Shown: positions 44,685 to 53,283, numbered from the stretch's first letter. The stretch: DNA of 64,000 nucleotides from Mucilaginibacter empetricola (GCF_024808665.1 NZ_JANUBZ010000018.1:1-64000); one strand, 5' to 3'. The notes: a model not told the origin generated them from the sequence alone. Translations and numbers: made by a program.

Positions 44685-44810
44685 TTACACCGGGGTTTGT
44701 GAGTTAAATATAAAATATCCACCGGTTTTAGCAACTCCCCTATATTCGATTTTACCATCGTTTCTTAGCTTTTGTAGCCAGCGCTCGATTGTTCTTTTCG
44801 GGATATTCAT
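44685..44810 (-). pseudogene. Winged-helix remnant (41 codons)
   Basis: MNIPKRTIERWLQKLRNDGKIEYRGVAKTGGYFIF... closely parallels the C-terminal winged helix of the next gene (ISNRSIERNISKLQKEKKLERKGADKGGFW). In frame upstream it is open only 14 codons (SSRQQTAIFQSE) to a TAA. It looks like the 3' end of a lost regulator. The rest of 44623-44937 shows nothing else. Confidence 0.45.
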
Positions 44811-44937
44811 TTCTGATTGAAAAATTGCGGTTTGCTGCCGGGATGATTATGGATTAAACTTAATAATTAATCTTCAACCTCGTTTACACCGCCATTTTTG
44901 ATGACCACTTTTAATCCCTCGTAATCCCTCATAGTTT

Positions 44938-46311
44938 TTACAGGGTTTGCCAAAATCCACCTTTATCGGCTCCTTTGCGTTCTAATTTTTTCTCTTTCTG
45001 AAGCTTGCTTATATTCCGTTCAATTGAACGGTTTGAAATTCCTATATTTGCCGCGAGTTCAGCAATGGTAATCAAAGGGTTCTGTGTTACCATTAAAAGG
45101 ATTTTCTCCGACGTTTTCTCCGACGTTTTCTCCGACGTTTTCTCCGACGTTTTCTCCGACGTTAATTTAGTGGCAGAATAGACAGTTACCTGAAACCCAT
45201 GCTGCATATTTTCAAAAAGAGGGGCCTTCAGTTCATAATCAGCAAACGCTTCCTGAATCCGTTTAATTCCGGAACCATATTTTTCTATCAATTGAGCTTC
45301 TTTGAATGTTGCGGCTATTTTTTTATTTCTTGCCTGCGAAATATATTGACCACTTAGTAAGTTAGCAATAGATATATCGCCAGGTAGCCTCCCCGGATTA
45401 AAAAATTCGATACGGTCATTAAATATCTTGACCGAGGAATCGCCATAATGCGTATAATCGCGATGGACGATCATATTAATAACGATTTCCCGAATAGCCG
45501 GTATGGGGTATTGCCATCGTTCTTCCCGTTGGGGGTCACCTGAAATGATGTAAGACTTATTAATATGCTTCCTGACGAAATTAATAACATCTTCAACCTC
45601 GGTAAATAAATCAGAACGAACTGATAAACTATCTTTGATACTTGTAGCGGTATCAAATCTACCCAACTCCATGTTGGCAGAAAAAATATCATGATTAGCA
45701 AATAGCAGGTAACATGCATTGGTGACCCCTGACGCTTTGATTAATTCAAATTTGGCAAGGACTGTTAAAGGATCATCTTCAATGCGAACCTCTCTATCTT
45801 TGTTACACATGGCAACAAAGCCACGCACCTTATCCAGTGATAACGTGTCCACCGTATACTCCGGGTTAATGTAGCTATCCCAACTTGAATTAAAAGATTT
45901 AAGATGCAGGTCTGAAATTTCAGTTAATGAAAGTTGATGATTTGAATTTCCAACCCGTTTAAAATACCGGCCTTTAAAAGAAACTGGCTTTATTGGAAAT
46001 TCCTGAACGGATAGGGAGGCCACATCTTTCCCTTGTATGGTAATTATTTCAGCATCAGGTATGATACTGGGTTGCGTTTTATTCTTGACTTCATTTACCC
46101 AGTTTTGGAGGCTTTCTACCCCGATAGTAAATGCCTTTACAGGATCACCTTGATTATCTACGCCAACAAGCACTTTACCGCCTTTGGTATTGGTAAAAGC
46201 GACCAAGCTTTCAATAACAGCATCTGAAAAACTACTTTTAAATTCTGTTCGGTTATCCTCCTGCATTTTTGTTATCGTATTATTAATGGTTGTGTTGGCT
46301 GGTTTCGACAA
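44938..46311 (-). CDS. AlbA_2/Schlafen-type ATPase regulator with winged helix
   Basis: The N-terminal AlbA_2 domain (EFKSSFSDAVIESLVAFTNTKGGKVLVGVDNQG), a central GHKL-like ATP-binding segment (IREIVINMIVHRDYTHYG, PGRLPGDI) and a C-terminal winged helix define a RecG-like putative transcriptional regulator common in mobile elements. Before the winged helix is a linker of five TSEK repeats. The ATG at 46266 (MQEDNRTEFK) is an alternative start. It lies 12 bases after the integrase stop and is probably co-transcribed with it. Confidence 0.88.
   Translation of the reverse strand: MSKPANTTINNTITKMQEDNRTEFKSSFSDAVIESLVAFTNTKGGKVLVGVDNQGDPVKAFTIGVESLQNWVNEVKNKTQPSIIPDAEIITIQGKDVASLSVQEFPIKPVSFKGRYFKRVGNSNHQLSLTEISDLHLKSFNSSWDSYINPEYTVDTLSLDKVRGFVAMCNKDREVRIEDDPLTVLAKFELIKASGVTNACYLLFANHDIFSANMELGRFDTATSIKDSLSVRSDLFTEVEDVINFVRKHINKSYIISGDPQREERWQYPIPAIREIVINMIVHRDYTHYGDSSVKIFNDRIEFFNPGRLPGDISIANLLSGQYISQARNKKIAATFKEAQLIEKYGSGIKRIQEAFADYELKAPLFENMQHGFQVTVYSATKLTSEKTSEKTSEKTSEKTSEKILLMVTQNPLITIAELAANIGISNRSIERNISKLQKEKKLERKGADKGGFWQTL
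45102..45161. repeat. Five tandem 12-bp repeats in a regulator gene
   Basis: TTTTCTCCGACG is repeated five times without error and encodes SEKT units in the linker of the AlbA_2 protein. As 12 is a multiple of three, copy-number change would alter linker length without frameshift. Confidence 0.9.
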
Positions 46312-46323
46312 AAATAAGAATGT

Positions 46324-47553
46324 TTAAATACACTCGTTGATCCTGTCATCAAATAAGGGGTCACCTATTTCATCTAAATATATTTCGGTGGTTTTTGGAC
46401 TGTCATGCCCGAGGGTCTTGCCTATTTCTTCTATCGAAATGCCTCTTGCCTTTAAGGTGGTCGCATAAGTATGTCGTGCAACGTAGGTGGTGAGGTTCTT
46501 TTGAATCTCGGCTTTTTCGGATATCGTTTTCAAATCTTTGTTAACACGCTTTAATATTTTCTGCCTCCTGTCGCGTTTAGACCGCACGGTAGCATGGCGC
46601 TTATAAAGGATCGGGAAAATATAACCATCATCGCTGTTGCCTTCCATGTTTTTATAAAAGTTCAGGATATGCAAAGCTTCGGGATGCAGTTTAAAATCAA
46701 ATTGCTCCTTAGTCTTGGCCCGTACATAATTTAAATGGCCATCAATAATATTTGTCCATTTCAACCCGGCCAGATCAGTGAAATTGAGGCCCCGGCAATA
46801 ATAGCTAAATAAAAAGTAATTCCTCGAATTGACCAGTTTATCATCTTCCAGTTTAAGGTTGGCTATCTTTTGGAACTGCTCCTGGGTAATCGCCCTTTTC
46901 TTCGTTTTAGGGTTGTTGTACTTCGAAAAAGCAAAATCCTTAAATGGATAATGGGTATCCTTACAATCCCGCTCTTTGATTGCATTCCGCCAAACTGTCC
47001 TGAATGTGCGCAGGTCAATACTCCTGGTCGTTACAGCGATGTTCTTACGGATCATCCAATCCTCGAATTTCCGGATGAAATTAAGATCAATATCATCAAA
47101 CGCCATATCGACATTATTCATGTAGTTACTTAGCCTACTTTTGGTCATAGTATGGACAGAAGCATAACCGAGCCGTTCCATTGATTTCAATCGCTCAATT
47201 TCATGGTCAAAAAACTCAAGTAACCTCCTTGTGGGTGTTGTTTGAATAGCACCAGTCAGCTTTTCAACGATATTTTTTATGGCAATTACGCGAGGGGCTT
47301 GCCCCTCTTTGAGATTAGCAAAATAAAAGGTTACCTGCACCTTGATATTATTTAGCAAGGCGTTGATTGGCTTATGGTTCGGATGATTGCTGTATACGCA
47401 CTGGGTTCGCTTATCCCACTGATTTGCCAATGATGATTCCTTAGTCGCTACTTCATAAACACGCCTATTTTCGGTAATCCGAAATACAATAGGGTGACCC
47501 CCATCGGGCAATATTTTGTTGGTTCTAAGTATAAGTTTAGTTGTAATTGCCAT
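46324..47553 (-). CDS. int: Tyrosine recombinase, integrase of the element
   Basis: Inserts and excises the element at tRNA-Pro. The 409-residue protein has an N-terminal arm-binding domain (about 1-90), a SAM-like core-binding domain (about 105-205) and the catalytic domain with R254 (YYCRGLNF), R360-H361 (VARHTYAT), H383 (LGHDSPKTT) and nucleophile Y392. The usual first histidine of the HxxR box is tyrosine (TTYVAR), a variant common in Bacteroidota integrases. It reads inward from the right repeat, 200 bases away. Confidence 0.95.
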   Translation of the reverse strand: MAITTKLILRTNKILPDGGHPIVFRITENRRVYEVATKESSLANQWDKRTQCVYSNHPNHKPINALLNNIKVQVTFYFANLKEGQAPRVIAIKNIVEKLTGAIQTTPTRRLLEFFDHEIERLKSMERLGYASVHTMTKSRLSNYMNNVDMAFDDIDLNFIRKFEDWMIRKNIAVTTRSIDLRTFRTVWRNAIKERDCKDTHYPFKDFAFSKYNNPKTKKRAITQEQFQKIANLKLEDDKLVNSRNYFLFSYYCRGLNFTDLAGLKWTNIIDGHLNYVRAKTKEQFDFKLHPEALHILNFYKNMEGNSDDGYIFPILYKRHATVRSKRDRRQKILKRVNKDLKTISEKAEIQKNLTTYVARHTYATTLKARGISIEEIGKTLGHDSPKTTEIYLDEIGDPLFDDRINECI

Positions 47554-47557
47554 ATTA

Positions 47558-47642
47558 GGTCAAACATTTTATTATATTTGAACGAAAAAAATGCGTCTAC
47601 AGTATAATAAAAGCACTTTTCAGGTCAAACATAGGTCAAACA
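47558..47642 (+). promoter_or_regulatory. Right-end arm-type integrase sites
   Basis: GGTCAAACAT occurs at 47558-47567, and the tandem pair of GGTCAAACA words identical to the left end is at 47623-47642. They lie between the integrase start and the right repeat, where arm sites are expected. The 47554-47752 gap holds nothing else I can name. Confidence 0.6.
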
Positions 47643-47752
47643 AATCGATCTAAAGTTGCAAAAAATAACCCAAAATTGCAAATGTGAAAAAACGTAAATA
47701 ACTGTTTTTAAGATAATTAGTCTAATTTAACTGAAAGAAAAAGTGTAACTTA

Positions 47753-47804
47753 CCAGCATGGGGTGCTGGAGGTCGGAAGTTCGAATCTTCTCATCCCGAC
47801 TTGA
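47753..47804 (+). repeat. attR: 52-bp copy of the tRNA-Pro 3' end
   Basis: Identical to 30620-30671. It starts in the anticodon stem, so it cannot make a tRNA and marks the right junction. Confidence 0.93.
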
Positions 47805-47817
47805 TTTACCCCAAACG

Positions 47818-47850
47818 AAAGCCCTTATATTGAACGATATAAGGGCTTTT
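47818..47850 (+). terminator. Original tRNA-Pro terminator, displaced by the element
   Basis: AAAGCCCTTATAT (47818-47830) pairs with 47837-47849 around a six-base loop, with a T-run. It follows the tRNA fragment just as a tRNA terminator would have before insertion. Confidence 0.8.
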
Positions 47851-47873
47851 GGTTATTAGCATTCGTCGGACTC

Positions 47874-48005
47874 GTTGGTCGGGATTTATAATCCAGGACC
47901 CTGTATTTATGGATTTGTAATCCGCGAAACGGATTTTTATTTTTAGCGATGGGGATTGCAAATCCCCGCGTATTTTAGTCCGGGATTATAAATCCGGACT
48001 AACGT
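47874..48005 (+). repeat. Full-length composite REP element, copy a
   Basis: Four modules in order: GTTGGTCGGGATTTATAATCC, GGATTTGTAATCC...GAAACGGA, GGGGATTGCAAATCCCC and AGTCC...GGACTAACGT. The same order is seen at 53284 and 63735. The remainder of the gap to 48144 is AT-rich promoter DNA. Confidence 0.82.
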
Positions 48006-48144
48006 GTTGAAATAACTAAAGGCCTTTTACTTACAATTATTTCATTTGATTAACCGCAAACAATAACGACGAAATTTGCAATAATTTTACGATAATTGTT
48101 TAAAGCGATAACACACCTTTTGCCTAGCATTAAAACAAACCTAA

Positions 48145-49254
48145 ATGTCTTTAAAAAAAATTAATTCCATCCAGTTATTACGCGCCATAGCTGTTAGCCT
48201 TGTTATTTTTTTGCACATTAGTTTTGGAGGAATTGAAAAATTTTCACAGGTAAACCCCATAGCCTCTTTTTATCATCTGAAAACATGGGGTGCTATTGGT
48301 GTCGACCTGTTTTTTTCGATAAGTGGTTTTATCATGACTATTGTTGTTCCCTCTTATACTCAACCCGGCGACTGGAAAAAGTTCTTCGTTAAAAGATTTA
48401 TCCGGATACTTCCTCTGTATTATTTAATATCTTTTTTAACGGCAATGAATATAATTGTTATTCATCATGAGTCAATACCAATTTTGAGTATAGCCAAAAC
48501 GGTTTTGTTTTTCCCCTTTTTTGATGTCAAAGCATTTGTTGATCCAATAGTGGGAGTAGGTTGGTCTTTATCATATGAAATATATTTTTACAGTTTAATT
48601 GGTATACTACTTATATTAAAAAAAGACATGTATAAACGCTTGTTGATCATTATTTTATTGCTTGTTGTGGCAGGTTTATATTTTAATAGTCAAAACCCGT
48701 TATTAAAATTTTTAACAAGCCCCATTTTATTAGAGTTTGCATTCGGAATAATTTGTGGTTTATTCTACCAAAAATTAAACAAGATAAGCTACCCAGCTTT
48801 TAGAACGAAGACGACATCGATATTACTTGTATTTATTGGCATTGCATTGATGGGTATCACTGTATTTGTTGTTCCGGGGTTTGAGCTTCACTCAATGCGA
48901 GCCATTGAAAATGATAATACGCTGGCCTTTTACAGAGCAATTATATGGGGGCTGCCATCGGCCATTTTCATGTTGGGCGTAATACTTTACGAAAGATTTT
49001 TTCATCAACAAATTTCGAGATTTCTTGTATTGGCCGGCGATGCTTCTTATTCGTGCTATTTAATTCATGTTCAGGTATATGCAATATTTGCTTATATATT
49101 TAAATACACACATCTAAATGTTTGGATATACATAATTACAGTAATTCCGTTTTGTCATTTAGTCAGCATTATTTTTTACAAATTAGTCGAGAAAAAATTG
49201 GTTTTGTTGGTCGACAAATGGTTTCATCAACAAAAACCAGTCTTCATGGATTAA
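48145..49254 (+). CDS. Acyltransferase-3 family membrane protein
   Basis: The 369-residue protein has about ten hydrophobic segments. The family's N-terminal catalytic region reads IQLLRAIAVSLVIFLHISFGG with the essential histidine in the first helix, and DLFFSISGFIM plus RFIRILPLYYL follow. Such enzymes O-acylate surface polysaccharides or lipids at the inner membrane. It stands alone; the partner polysaccharide genes are not here. Confidence 0.9.
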   Translation: MSLKKINSIQLLRAIAVSLVIFLHISFGGIEKFSQVNPIASFYHLKTWGAIGVDLFFSISGFIMTIVVPSYTQPGDWKKFFVKRFIRILPLYYLISFLTAMNIIVIHHESIPILSIAKTVLFFPFFDVKAFVDPIVGVGWSLSYEIYFYSLIGILLILKKDMYKRLLIIILLLVVAGLYFNSQNPLLKFLTSPILLEFAFGIICGLFYQKLNKISYPAFRTKTTSILLVFIGIALMGITVFVVPGFELHSMRAIENDNTLAFYRAIIWGLPSAIFMLGVILYERFFHQQISRFLVLAGDASYSCYLIHVQVYAIFAYIFKYTHLNVWIYIITVIPFCHLVSIIFYKLVEKKLVLLVDKWFHQQKPVFMD

Positions 49255-49308
49255 ATATTTCTGTAAAACTCTTTGCGTCTTATATTACACTTTAATTTCC
49301 CCCGCTGG

Positions 49309-49358
49309 TCTAAGTTTATAAACTTAGATCTAAAATGTTTTAAGCTTCCAGCTTAACA
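49309..49358. repeat. Palindromic repeat (CTAAGTTTATAAACTTAG, then AAGCTnnnAGCTT)
   Basis: A perfect 20-base palindrome at 49309-49328 is followed by AAATGTTTTAAGCTTCCAGCTTAAC. The second part recurs at about 53462-53490, so this is another dispersed palindromic unit. Confidence 0.55.
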
Positions 49359-49428
49359 TTGTTACCTGGCCAGACTATTGCGTTCCAACTTTCACCACAC
49401 AGAAATTGTATCTTTGTACCAATCACCA

Positions 49429-50001
49429 ATGTTGGAACAGCTTATAAACTTTTTGAAACAAGCACGCCCTATTCCGCCGGGTGATGTCGGTAAAATTGGC
49501 CATTACCTGCAAACCCGCAGCGTTAAGGAAGGTGAGGTATTGATTGAAATGGACCAAAGCGCGCGTGAACTTTACTTTATTACCAGCGGCATCCTCAAAA
49601 TTATTGGCGTAAACAGTAAAAGCGATACGGTTATCCGTTTTTTTATTCCGGAAAACCATCTATGCACTATCCTTTACAGCTTTCAGAATAATGTGCCGTC
49701 TACAGAATCGGTTATTGCAGCGTGTGATACAGAAGTGATCGTGATAACACACAAAATACTGGACAATATCAATAACGAGGTTCCTTATTTTAAAGAGATG
49801 CTGAATGGTATTATGCAGCAGGCTTTATTGAAAAAGATTGCCATTATGTCGACCTATTTGGGTGAGGATGCTACTACCCGCTATCATCACTTTTTGCAGC
49901 AGCAACCTCATGTAGCCAACCGGGTATCGCTGCATGATATTGCTTCTTATTTGGAAATAACCCCGCAATCGCTGAGCCGCATCCGCAGAGGGGTGAAATA
50001 G
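49429..50001 (+). CDS. Crp/Fnr family transcriptional regulator
   Basis: Starting at the ATG at 49429 gives 190 residues. There is a cNMP-like barrel (LQTRSVKEGEVLIEMDQSARELYFITSG) and a C-terminal helix-turn-helix SLHDIASYLEITPQSLSRIRRGV. There is no cAMP phosphate-binding arginine motif or Fe-S cysteine set. It precedes an SDR oxidoreductase on the same strand, the same arrangement as the pair at 24768-26395. A TTG start at 49378 would add 17 poorly conserved residues. Confidence 0.9.
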   Translation: MLEQLINFLKQARPIPPGDVGKIGHYLQTRSVKEGEVLIEMDQSARELYFITSGILKIIGVNSKSDTVIRFFIPENHLCTILYSFQNNVPSTESVIAACDTEVIVITHKILDNINNEVPYFKEMLNGIMQQALLKKIAIMSTYLGEDATTRYHHFLQQQPHVANRVSLHDIASYLEITPQSLSRIRRGVK

Positions 50002-50042
50002 TTTGGTCCTATAATTCATAATTTTTTGCATCTCGTCGCTTT

Positions 50043-50056
50043 TTACCATTTGGTAA
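50043..50056. promoter_or_regulatory. 14-bp palindrome, candidate Crp/Fnr operator
   Basis: TTACCATTTGGTAA lies between the regulator and the SDR gene, 50 bases before the SDR ATG, matching the position of the palindrome in the other Crp/Fnr locus. Confidence 0.42.
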
Positions 50057-50105
50057 GTGTTTACTCATCGGTATAACGGAACTTTATATTATAAAATTTA
50101 ATATC

Positions 50106-50837
50106 ATGAGCGATACAAATTCATTAGCAAACAAAACGGTAGTAGTATTGGGCGGTAGCGCAGGGATAGGATTGGCCACAGCAAAAGCGGCAGCAGCTGA
50201 AGGTGCAAAGGTGATCATCGTATCCAGCAATCAGCAACGCATCAACAAGGCGCTGGAGCAATTGCCGCAAGGTTCGGCAGGTTATGCGGTTGACCTGAGC
50301 AAAGAGGAGAATATCAAAAACTTTTTCGAAAAAATTGGTCAGCTGGATCACCTGGTTTATACCGCCGGTGAAAACCTGCAGTTGGGCGTTGTTGAAACGC
50401 TGGATCTGGAGAAATCACGCGACTTTTTTAACCTGCGTTACTGGAGTGCGCTGGCAGCGGTAAAACATGCTTCGGGCAGAATCAATGCGGGCGGTTCTAT
50501 TACGTTGACCAGTGGTTCGGGCGGTATCAGGCCGCAAAAAGGTTGGGTAATTGCAGCCAGCATTTGTACGATGATGGAAGGGCTGACCAGAGCATTGGCC
50601 GTTGAATTGGCGCCCACCCGTGTAAATTGTGTAATGCCCGGCTTTGTAAAAACCGAATTATGGGGCAACGTTCCCGAAGCTGATCGTGAGGCCATGTTCA
50701 AAAGCGCTGCAGATATGCTGCTGGTAAAACATGTTGCCGAACCGGAAGAAATTGCGCAAGGTTATTTATATCTCATCAAACAATCATACAGCACCGGTCA
50801 AAGTATTGTGATTGATGGCGGCGGAGTGCTTTCGTAA
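50106..50837 (+). CDS. SDR family oxidoreductase
   Basis: A classical short-chain dehydrogenase of 243 residues. It has the cofactor motif GGSAGIGLATA (about residues 15-25), NxAG replaced by TAGEN, and the C-terminal GFVKTEL and IDGGG. The usual YxxxK catalytic pair is not obvious: the expected region reads GWVIAASICTMMEG, lacking the tyrosine, so activity may differ or be lost. It is the likely target of the preceding regulator. Confidence 0.88.
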   Translation: MSDTNSLANKTVVVLGGSAGIGLATAKAAAAEGAKVIIVSSNQQRINKALEQLPQGSAGYAVDLSKEENIKNFFEKIGQLDHLVYTAGENLQLGVVETLDLEKSRDFFNLRYWSALAAVKHASGRINAGGSITLTSGSGGIRPQKGWVIAASICTMMEGLTRALAVELAPTRVNCVMPGFVKTELWGNVPEADREAMFKSAADMLLVKHVAEPEEIAQGYLYLIKQSYSTGQSIVIDGGGVLS

Positions 50838-50948
50838 GCCTCACCCTGCCCTCTCCAACCGCGTGCCGCCTTAGCTTTAGCGGTGGCGCAAGGAGAGGGT
50901 TCTAAAAAGACGAGCGAAGTTTAAGTCCTCTCCTTTGGTGAGGCTTTA
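50838..50948. repeat. Intergenic inverted repeat (GCCTCACC ... GGTGAGGC)
   Basis: GCCTCACCCTGCCCTCTCC near 50838 and GGAGAGG near 50892 pair with CCTCTCC and GGTGAGGC near 50924-50945. It lies between convergent genes and could also terminate both transcripts. Confidence 0.6.
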
Positions 50949-50953
50949 CCCTC

Positions 50954-52279
50954 TTAAAACGCTTCCCTTATATTCAGATAAATACCCGAGAAACCATAGC
51001 CCATACCATAATCGACAGTGATATTGGTGCGATCGAGTTTATTCATTTTGATGCGCAGTCCTACGCCGCCGCCGGGAGCTACCGTATTAAAAAGATTTTG
51101 ATTGGTAAGAGGCAGCGGATTACTGGCTGTGGTGCAATTGATAAAAGTAACGCCACCCAGCAATCCGTTACTGGTAAGTCTGAAACGGAACTCCGATTCG
51201 CCATAGAGCATATTATCGCCTCTGAACCGGCCCTGGATATATCCTCTGCCAGACCGGTTATAAGTATCCCAGGTAATAGAGGGTAATTCTAAATAAGGCA
51301 CATGTCCGGTTAGTACATTGGTGCCCCAAAACCAAAAAGCTATTAAATTTTGTGGGATATCCTTATTTACATTGATATAAGTACGATATTCATAATAAAG
51401 GATGCTGCTGTTTTGAGAGCTGCCCAAAAAAGTGGGATTTACCCGGTAACTCACATTTAAATAATAGCCGCTGTATGGATTGATGGGATTGTCCCTGCTA
51501 TCGTGCATAATTTCGACTGATAAACCATCAGTATTATATTGCGTAGTATTGAAACCGTATGCTTTTGAATAAATGTAGTGCGAAGTAAGATGCACGGGCG
51601 AATCGAGTTTTAAGGATTGGTCCTGTATTTTGTAATTATCATCAATCATAACAGCCATCCCGGCATACCAGTGGTGTTCGTTTATTTTCCTCAAAAAAGT
51701 TTCATACAGGCGTATGTAGTTATATTTTAATGGCTGCTCCAAACTGCCATGAGTGGTTGCACTTAAGCCATTTAAATTAAAAGTGTAGGGTTGATCATTG
51801 AGACCGTATATACCCAAGCCATAGGTGGGTTGGGTAAAAAACAGTAAACGGTTATCGCCAGAGATGTACCATTTATTTTGTGCGGTGTAAAGATCATATC
51901 TTAAACTTAATATAACCTGATCTTTTGTGGTTACAGAGGCATTGAGCAAGGCTGTGGTAAGCTTGGTAATTGTTGGGTCGGCCATATATTTGGTAACACT
52001 CACCGCTGCCCCCAACACCACGCCGTTTGACGGACTATAACCCAAAACCGGTAAAATAGAAAGATTGCTTTTTGTAGTACGGACAGTATCAACCGGTTTG
52101 GCCGGTTTTTTTGTCCACTTGCGCAGCACATCAAATATATCTATGCTGGGAGCTGAGTGTGTGGTGTCTTGATTTTGCTTTGCCGTCGTTGCATAGCCAT
52201 TTCCCACAATCATCACCATAATGATTATAAACGGTATAACAGATCTCCATACATTAAAAAAAAGCTGAATGGAATTCAT
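50954..52279 (-). CDS. BamA/TamA-like outer-membrane beta-barrel protein
   Basis: A signal-like hydrophobic start (about residues 13-30) is followed by a 441-residue protein rich in alternating beta strands. The C-terminus matches the Omp85/surface-antigen barrel (GGVGLRIKMNKLDRTNITVDYGMG...) and ends in phenylalanine. POTRA domains are absent, so it resembles the short patatin-associated or autonomous barrels of Bacteroidota. Function is unknown. Confidence 0.85.
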   Translation of the reverse strand: MNSIQLFFNVWRSVIPFIIIMVMIVGNGYATTAKQNQDTTHSAPSIDIFDVLRKWTKKPAKPVDTVRTTKSNLSILPVLGYSPSNGVVLGAAVSVTKYMADPTITKLTTALLNASVTTKDQVILSLRYDLYTAQNKWYISGDNRLLFFTQPTYGLGIYGLNDQPYTFNLNGLSATTHGSLEQPLKYNYIRLYETFLRKINEHHWYAGMAVMIDDNYKIQDQSLKLDSPVHLTSHYIYSKAYGFNTTQYNTDGLSVEIMHDSRDNPINPYSGYYLNVSYRVNPTFLGSSQNSSILYYEYRTYINVNKDIPQNLIAFWFWGTNVLTGHVPYLELPSITWDTYNRSGRGYIQGRFRGDNMLYGESEFRFRLTSNGLLGGVTFINCTTASNPLPLTNQNLFNTVAPGGGVGLRIKMNKLDRTNITVDYGMGYGFSGIYLNIREAF

Positions 52280-52423
52280 GCCTTGTTGTGTTGCTGCGGG
52301 CGCTATTAAAAGATGTTTAAAGTTAAGGTGGTTTCCGTTTCAAAAGCTGGGTTGTAAAAGCAAGACGGGTTCCAAATTGCAAAATGCATCAACAAAGGCG
52401 AGGCTTGGCGAAAAAGAGTTTAT

Positions 52424-52477
52424 GAGGATTACAGATCCCCAATATTTTAGTCCGGGGTTATAAATCCGGACTAACGT
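52424..52477 (+). repeat. Composite REP element, right-half copy b
   Basis: GATCCCC followed by AATATTTTAGTCCGG...CCGGACTAACGT, the last two modules only, directly upstream of the DUF6090 gene. Confidence 0.75.
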
Positions 52478-52523
52478 TATTATATATTTGTTTCTGAACA
52501 TTAAAGATTTCAAAAATTAATCT

Positions 52524-53252
52524 ATGTCTGAAGAAAAAATAATCAAGCATACTGAGGCAGCTGTCCGTCTCATCGGCAATAAAGAAAAACCCTGGCGCAA
52601 AAAGATAGGCGAGCTTGCCGAGGAGATAGCCATTATCATATTTGCGGTTAGTATTACGCTGGCGTTGCATAACTGGAACGATTGGCGCAATGAGCGCAAA
52701 ATGGAAAAGGATTTTTTAACCGGTATTAAGGGCGATTTGAAAAATGACGCTATAAACCTAGATTACGCAGTTATTGATTTAAACAATACAGCGCATTATT
52801 ATGATACCGTATGGCAGCAAATTGCCCATAAAAAGTTAGATGTTGCGTATATTGATACCAATAGCGGCCAGCTTTTAAATACCGTTTACTTCAGATTTGA
52901 CAACGGGCGGTTTGAAAGCTTTAAATCAAGTGGTTACCTGCGGCTGATTGAGAACCAGGTACTTTTAAAAAACCTGACCAATTTGTACACTTCTGATATG
53001 CCTTTCCAGGTTACGGCAGACGATTATATTTATGGAAGCCGGCGGGCGGATTACAACACCTACATCGGCGTAAAAGCGCCGATGGATGCTGAAAAGGTTG
53101 TTCATGTTTCACAGATTTTGAACGATCCTGCCGTGCGATACCAACTTGTGTACTATGGAAGTTATATACACGAACGCATCAGGCAAAAAAAGGAACTCGC
53201 TAAACATATCAGAAGCGTTATTACCGAAATTGACAAAGAGCTGGATAAATAG
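52524..53252 (+). CDS. DUF6090-like membrane protein
   Basis: The N-terminal IGNKEKPWRKKIGELAEEIAIIIFAVSITLALHNWNDWRNERKMEK (one TM helix at about residues 37-53) is the DUF6090 signature. The rest is a helical extracytoplasmic domain. It is 242 residues long and of unknown function, often found in multiple copies in Bacteroidota, from memory. Confidence 0.82.
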   Translation: MSEEKIIKHTEAAVRLIGNKEKPWRKKIGELAEEIAIIIFAVSITLALHNWNDWRNERKMEKDFLTGIKGDLKNDAINLDYAVIDLNNTAHYYDTVWQQIAHKKLDVAYIDTNSGQLLNTVYFRFDNGRFESFKSSGYLRLIENQVLLKNLTNLYTSDMPFQVTADDYIYGSRRADYNTYIGVKAPMDAEKVVHVSQILNDPAVRYQLVYYGSYIHERIRQKKELAKHIRSVITEIDKELDK

Positions 53253-53283
53253 GCAGGCTGCATCTTTCTATCCTTCGTTTGTT

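Larger units (their letters stand above)
30672..47804. mobile_element. 17.1-kb integrative mobilizable element in tRNA-Pro
   Basis: It is bounded by the 52-bp repeats, with a tyrosine recombinase next to the right repeat reading inward. It also carries an excisionase-like HTH protein, a Toprim primase, MobC, a relaxase and an oriT-like structure, but no coupling protein or mating-pore (Tra/TraG) genes. It should therefore be mobilised by a co-resident conjugative element. Cargo includes a zeta-type kinase, a phosphoesterase, a histidine phosphatase and an array of small unknown proteins. The 32-36 kb part looks more AT-rich than the mobilisation module, suggesting a mosaic origin. Confidence 0.93.

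Noticed and set aside
45102..45161. Short regular repeats as a CRISPR array
   Set aside because: Unit of 12 bp without spacers, inside a coding frame; no cas genes.
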